Shown here one piece after another: positions 5,243-7,673 of a DNA stretch of 7,673 nucleotides. Below the pieces are notes generated by a model, which saw nothing but the letters and a program-made list of their open reading frames with translations, was not told the DNA's origin and made no database searches. The position numbers were made by a program, and so were the translations under genes. Source of the stretch: an uncultured Lachnoanaerobaculum sp. (GTDB lineage Bacteria; Bacillota; Clostridia; Lachnospirales; Lachnospiraceae). How positions within the stretch are numbered: position 1 is the stretch's first letter; each line of letters starts with the position of its first letter. Where the stretch lies: assembly GCA_938041725.1 (NCBI GenBank), contig CALISX010000349.1, forward strand, positions 1 through 7,673. The letters run 5' to 3'.

Positions 5243-7673
5243 ATGGCAAAGAGAAAAATGAAGACCATGGATGGGAATCAGGCAGCCGCTCATGCATCGT
5301 ATGCTTTTACCGATGTTGCTGCAATCTACCCGATCACGCCATCTTCAGTAATGGCCGAGCACACCGATGAGTGGGCTACAGAAGGAAGAAAGAATATTTT
5401 TGGACAGACTGTTCAGGTTACAGAGATGCAGTCCGAGGCCGGTGCTGCCGGTGCTGTACACGGCTCTTTAAGTGCCGGTGCCTTAACCACCACCTATACC
5501 GCATCTCAGGGACTTCTTTTGATGATTCCCAACCTGTATAAGATTGCTGGTGAGCAGCTGCCGGGTGTATTTAATGTATCGGCCCGTGCCATTGCCAGCC
5601 ACGCTTTGAGCATTTTTGGCGATCACTCTGACGTATATGCCTGCCGCCAAACCGGCGCTGCCATGCTTTGCTGTTCTTCTGTACAGGAAGTAATGGATCT
5701 TACTCCGGTATCCCATTTGGCAGCTTTAAAAGGTAAGGTTCCCTTTATCAATTTCTTTGACGGATTTAGAACCTCCCATGAGATCCAGAAGATCGAAACC
5801 TGGGATTATGAGGATCTGAAGGATATGGCAGATATGGATACCATCAATGCCTTCCGTAAGAACGCCTTGAGCCCCACTCGTCCTGTGGAGAGAGGATCTG
5901 CCCAGAACCCTGACATCTTCTTCCAGACCAGAGAGGCCTGCAACCCCTATTATGATGCTCTTCCCGCCATTGTGCAGGAGTATATGGACAAGGTGAATGA
6001 GAAGATCGGCACCGACTATAAGCTCTTTAACTACTATGGTGATCCCGATGCAGAAACCATCATCATTGCCATGGGCTCTGTTAACGAGACCATTGAAGAA
6101 ACTGTTGACTATTTAAGAGCCAAGGGTGAGAAGGTGGGTGTTGTAAAGGTTCGTCTGTACAGACCCTTTGATGCAGCAGCTCTGTTAAAGGCCATTCCCG
6201 ACAGTGTAAAGAGAATTGAAGTATTAGACAGAACCAAGGAGCCCGGATCCTTAGGAGAGCCCCTGTGGCTTGATGTGGTGGCTGCTTTGAGAGAGACCAA
6301 GTTCAAGGATATTCCTGTGATGAGCGGACGCTATGGCCTTGGTTCCAAGGACACCACCCCCAGCCAGATCGTGGCTACCTTCCACAACGATTCCAAGAAG
6401 CGCTTCACCATTGGTATTGTGGATGATGTGACCCATTTGTCTTTAGAGCAGGGACCCAGCCTGGTTACCACCCCGGAGGGAACCATCAACTGTAAGTTCT
6501 GGGGACTGGGAGCTGACGGTACCGTAGGCGCCAACAAAAACTCCATTAAGATCATCGGAGATAATACCGATATGTATGCCCAGGCCTACTTTGATTATGA
6601 TTCAAAGAAGTCCGGCGGTATCACCATGAGCCATTTGCGCTTTGGTCATAAGCCCATTAAATCCACCTATCTGATTCACAGAGCCAACTTTGTGGCCTGT
6701 CACAACCCCGCCTATGTGCGCAAGTACAACATGGTGCAGGAGCTGGTGGACGGCGGAACCTTCCTGCTTAACTGTGCCTGGACGCCCCAGGAGCTGGATG
6801 TTCATCTTCCGGGACAGGTAAAGAAATATATTGCAGATCACAACATCAGCCTGTACATCATTGACGGTGTAAAGATCGGTGTTGAGACTGGTATGGGTCC
6901 CACAAGGATCAACACCATTTTGCAGTCCGCCTTCTTTAAGCTGGCTAAGATCATTCCTGAGGAGAAGGCTATTCAGCTGATGAAGGATGCAGCAGAAAAG
7001 ACCTATGGACGCAAGGGCGAGGATGTGGTAAAGAAAAACTGGGCTGCCATTGAAGCCGGCGCCAACAATGTGGTGAAGGTGGATGTGCCTGCTTCCTGGG
7101 CTGACTGCCAGGATGAGGGACTGGATTATCAGAAGGTTACCCATGGACGTCAGGATGCCATTGACTTCGTAAACAATGTGCAGACTTCTGTCAGCGCCCA
7201 GGAGGGAAACAGTCTTCCTGTATCCGCCTTTGTAGACTATGTGGATGGAACTACCCCCAGCGGAACCTCTGCCTATGAGAAGAGAGGTATTGCAGTAAAT
7301 ATGCCGATCTGGAATCCGGACAACTGTATCCAGTGCGGCTTCTGCTCCTATGTATGTCCCCATGCGGTTATCCGTACCATTGCCCTTACAGAAGAGGAGG
7401 CCAGCAAGGCACCCCAGGGCATGGATGTTCTGCCTATGACAGGTATGCCTGCTTATAAGTTTACCATTAGTGTTTCCGCTATGGACTGTACCGGATGCGG
7501 CTCCTGTGCCAATGTATGTCCCGGCAAGAAGGGACAGAAGGCTTTGGTTATGGAGAATATGCCAGCCAACGCAGACCGTCAGAGATTCTTTGACTATACC
7601 TATACCTTGCCGGAGAAGCCGGAGGTAATTGCCAAGTTTAAGGAAAGCTCTGTAAAGGGTTCCCAGTATAAGA
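5243..7673 (+). CDS. nifJ: Pyruvate:ferredoxin (flavodoxin) oxidoreductase, C-terminus cut off by the window edge
   Basis: This cytoplasmic enzyme oxidises pyruvate with CoA to acetyl-CoA and CO2 and reduces ferredoxin, the main pyruvate exit in fermentative Clostridia. The window holds 810 codons of an enzyme usually about 1,170-1,230 long. Domain I opens with YPITPSS (29-35); Thr32, Glu65 (in QSEAG) and Arg115 (in NVSAR) match the Thr31, Glu64 and Arg114 active-site residues of the Desulfovibrio africanus enzyme, as I recall them. TYTASQGL (84-91) and FFDGFRTSHE (171-180) are also typical. The domain II/III region holds GLGSKDTTPSQ and GVETGMGPTRINTI. The ferredoxin-like domain has two 4Fe-4S motifs: C695, C698, C701, C705 and C749, C752, C755, C759. 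The frame ends just before the expected proximal-cluster CxxC and the thiamine-diphosphate domain. There is no frameshift. Codon choice is strongly biased, as in highly expressed genes. It has its own promoter and probably stands alone or first in its unit. Confidence 0.97.
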   Translation, partial: MAKRKMKTMDGNQAAAHASYAFTDVAAIYPITPSSVMAEHTDEWATEGRKNIFGQTVQVTEMQSEAGAAGAVHGSLSAGALTTTYTASQGLLLMIPNLYKIAGEQLPGVFNVSARAIASHALSIFGDHSDVYACRQTGAAMLCCSSVQEVMDLTPVSHLAALKGKVPFINFFDGFRTSHEIQKIETWDYEDLKDMADMDTINAFRKNALSPTRPVERGSAQNPDIFFQTREACNPYYDALPAIVQEYMDKVNEKIGTDYKLFNYYGDPDAETIIIAMGSVNETIEETVDYLRAKGEKVGVVKVRLYRPFDAAALLKAIPDSVKRIEVLDRTKEPGSLGEPLWLDVVAALRETKFKDIPVMSGRYGLGSKDTTPSQIVATFHNDSKKRFTIGIVDDVTHLSLEQGPSLVTTPEGTINCKFWGLGADGTVGANKNSIKIIGDNTDMYAQAYFDYDSKKSGGITMSHLRFGHKPIKSTYLIHRANFVACHNPAYVRKYNMVQELVDGGTFLLNCAWTPQELDVHLPGQVKKYIADHNISLYIIDGVKIGVETGMGPTRINTILQSAFFKLAKIIPEEKAIQLMKDAAEKTYGRKGEDVVKKNWAAIEAGANNVVKVDVPASWADCQDEGLDYQKVTHGRQDAIDFVNNVQTSVSAQEGNSLPVSAFVDYVDGTTPSGTSAYEKRGIAVNMPIWNPDNCIQCGFCSYVCPHAVIRTIALTEEEASKAPQGMDVLPMTGMPAYKFTISVSAMDCTGCGSCANVCPGKKGQKALVMENMPANADRQRFFDYTYTLPEKPEVIAKFKESSVKGSQYK

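Noticed and set aside
6602..7363. A 253-codon open frame on the - strand
   Set aside because: It is antisense to the unmistakable nifJ coding sequence, has no ribosome binding site I can see and shows no recognisable protein features. It results from the biased codon use of nifJ.

Overview
The window reads as chromosomal DNA of a low-to-mid-GC anaerobic Firmicute, most likely class Clostridia and plausibly Lachnospiraceae. The evidence is a single-chain pyruvate:ferredoxin oxidoreductase, a membrane-anchored VanW/G5-type envelope protein, strong AGGAGG-type ribosome binding sites, and a topB gene of the Firmicutes type. This placement is inferred from protein style, not from a search.

Layout, left to right. 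(1) 1-1209, + strand: the C-terminal two thirds of DNA topoisomerase III (topB); the Toprim part lies off the left edge. (2) 1220-1903, +: a small left-handed beta-helix protein resembling the acetyltransferase half of GlmU, 10 bases after topB and probably co-transcribed with it. (3) 1904-2037: two hairpins, the second a bidirectional terminator shared with the convergent gene on the right. (4) 2023-2898, - strand: a PHP-domain phosphoesterase of the RNase AM/TrpH (YciV) type. (5) 2899-3046: a compact divergent promoter region with one recognisable promoter per direction. (6) 3047-4837, +: a VanW-family membrane-anchored envelope protein with a G5-like domain and a long Ser/Thr/Glu-rich tail. 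(7) 4838-5242: a 405-base non-coding gap holding a terminator, several hairpins, an inverted repeat and a strong promoter. (8) 5243-7673, +: the first 810 codons of pyruvate:ferredoxin oxidoreductase (nifJ), running off the right edge.

The genes look like independent housekeeping units: DNA topology, sugar-type acyl transfer, nucleotide or RNA phosphate hydrolysis, envelope, and central fermentative metabolism. Only topB and the beta-helix gene look like one operon. I see no CRISPR array, insertion sequence, tRNA, rRNA, integrase or defence gene, and no convincing undescribed multi-gene system.

The most unusual signal is inside topB. The first roughly 455 bases are AT-rich and use AT-ending codons. 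From about base 469 the gene switches abruptly to the GC-richer, CTG-preferring usage of the rest of the window, yet the protein stays in frame and family-like across the switch. The switch falls just after the conserved DHYAIIPTG motif. This points to a recombinant (mosaic) gene, a mobile-element boundary, or an assembly chimera.
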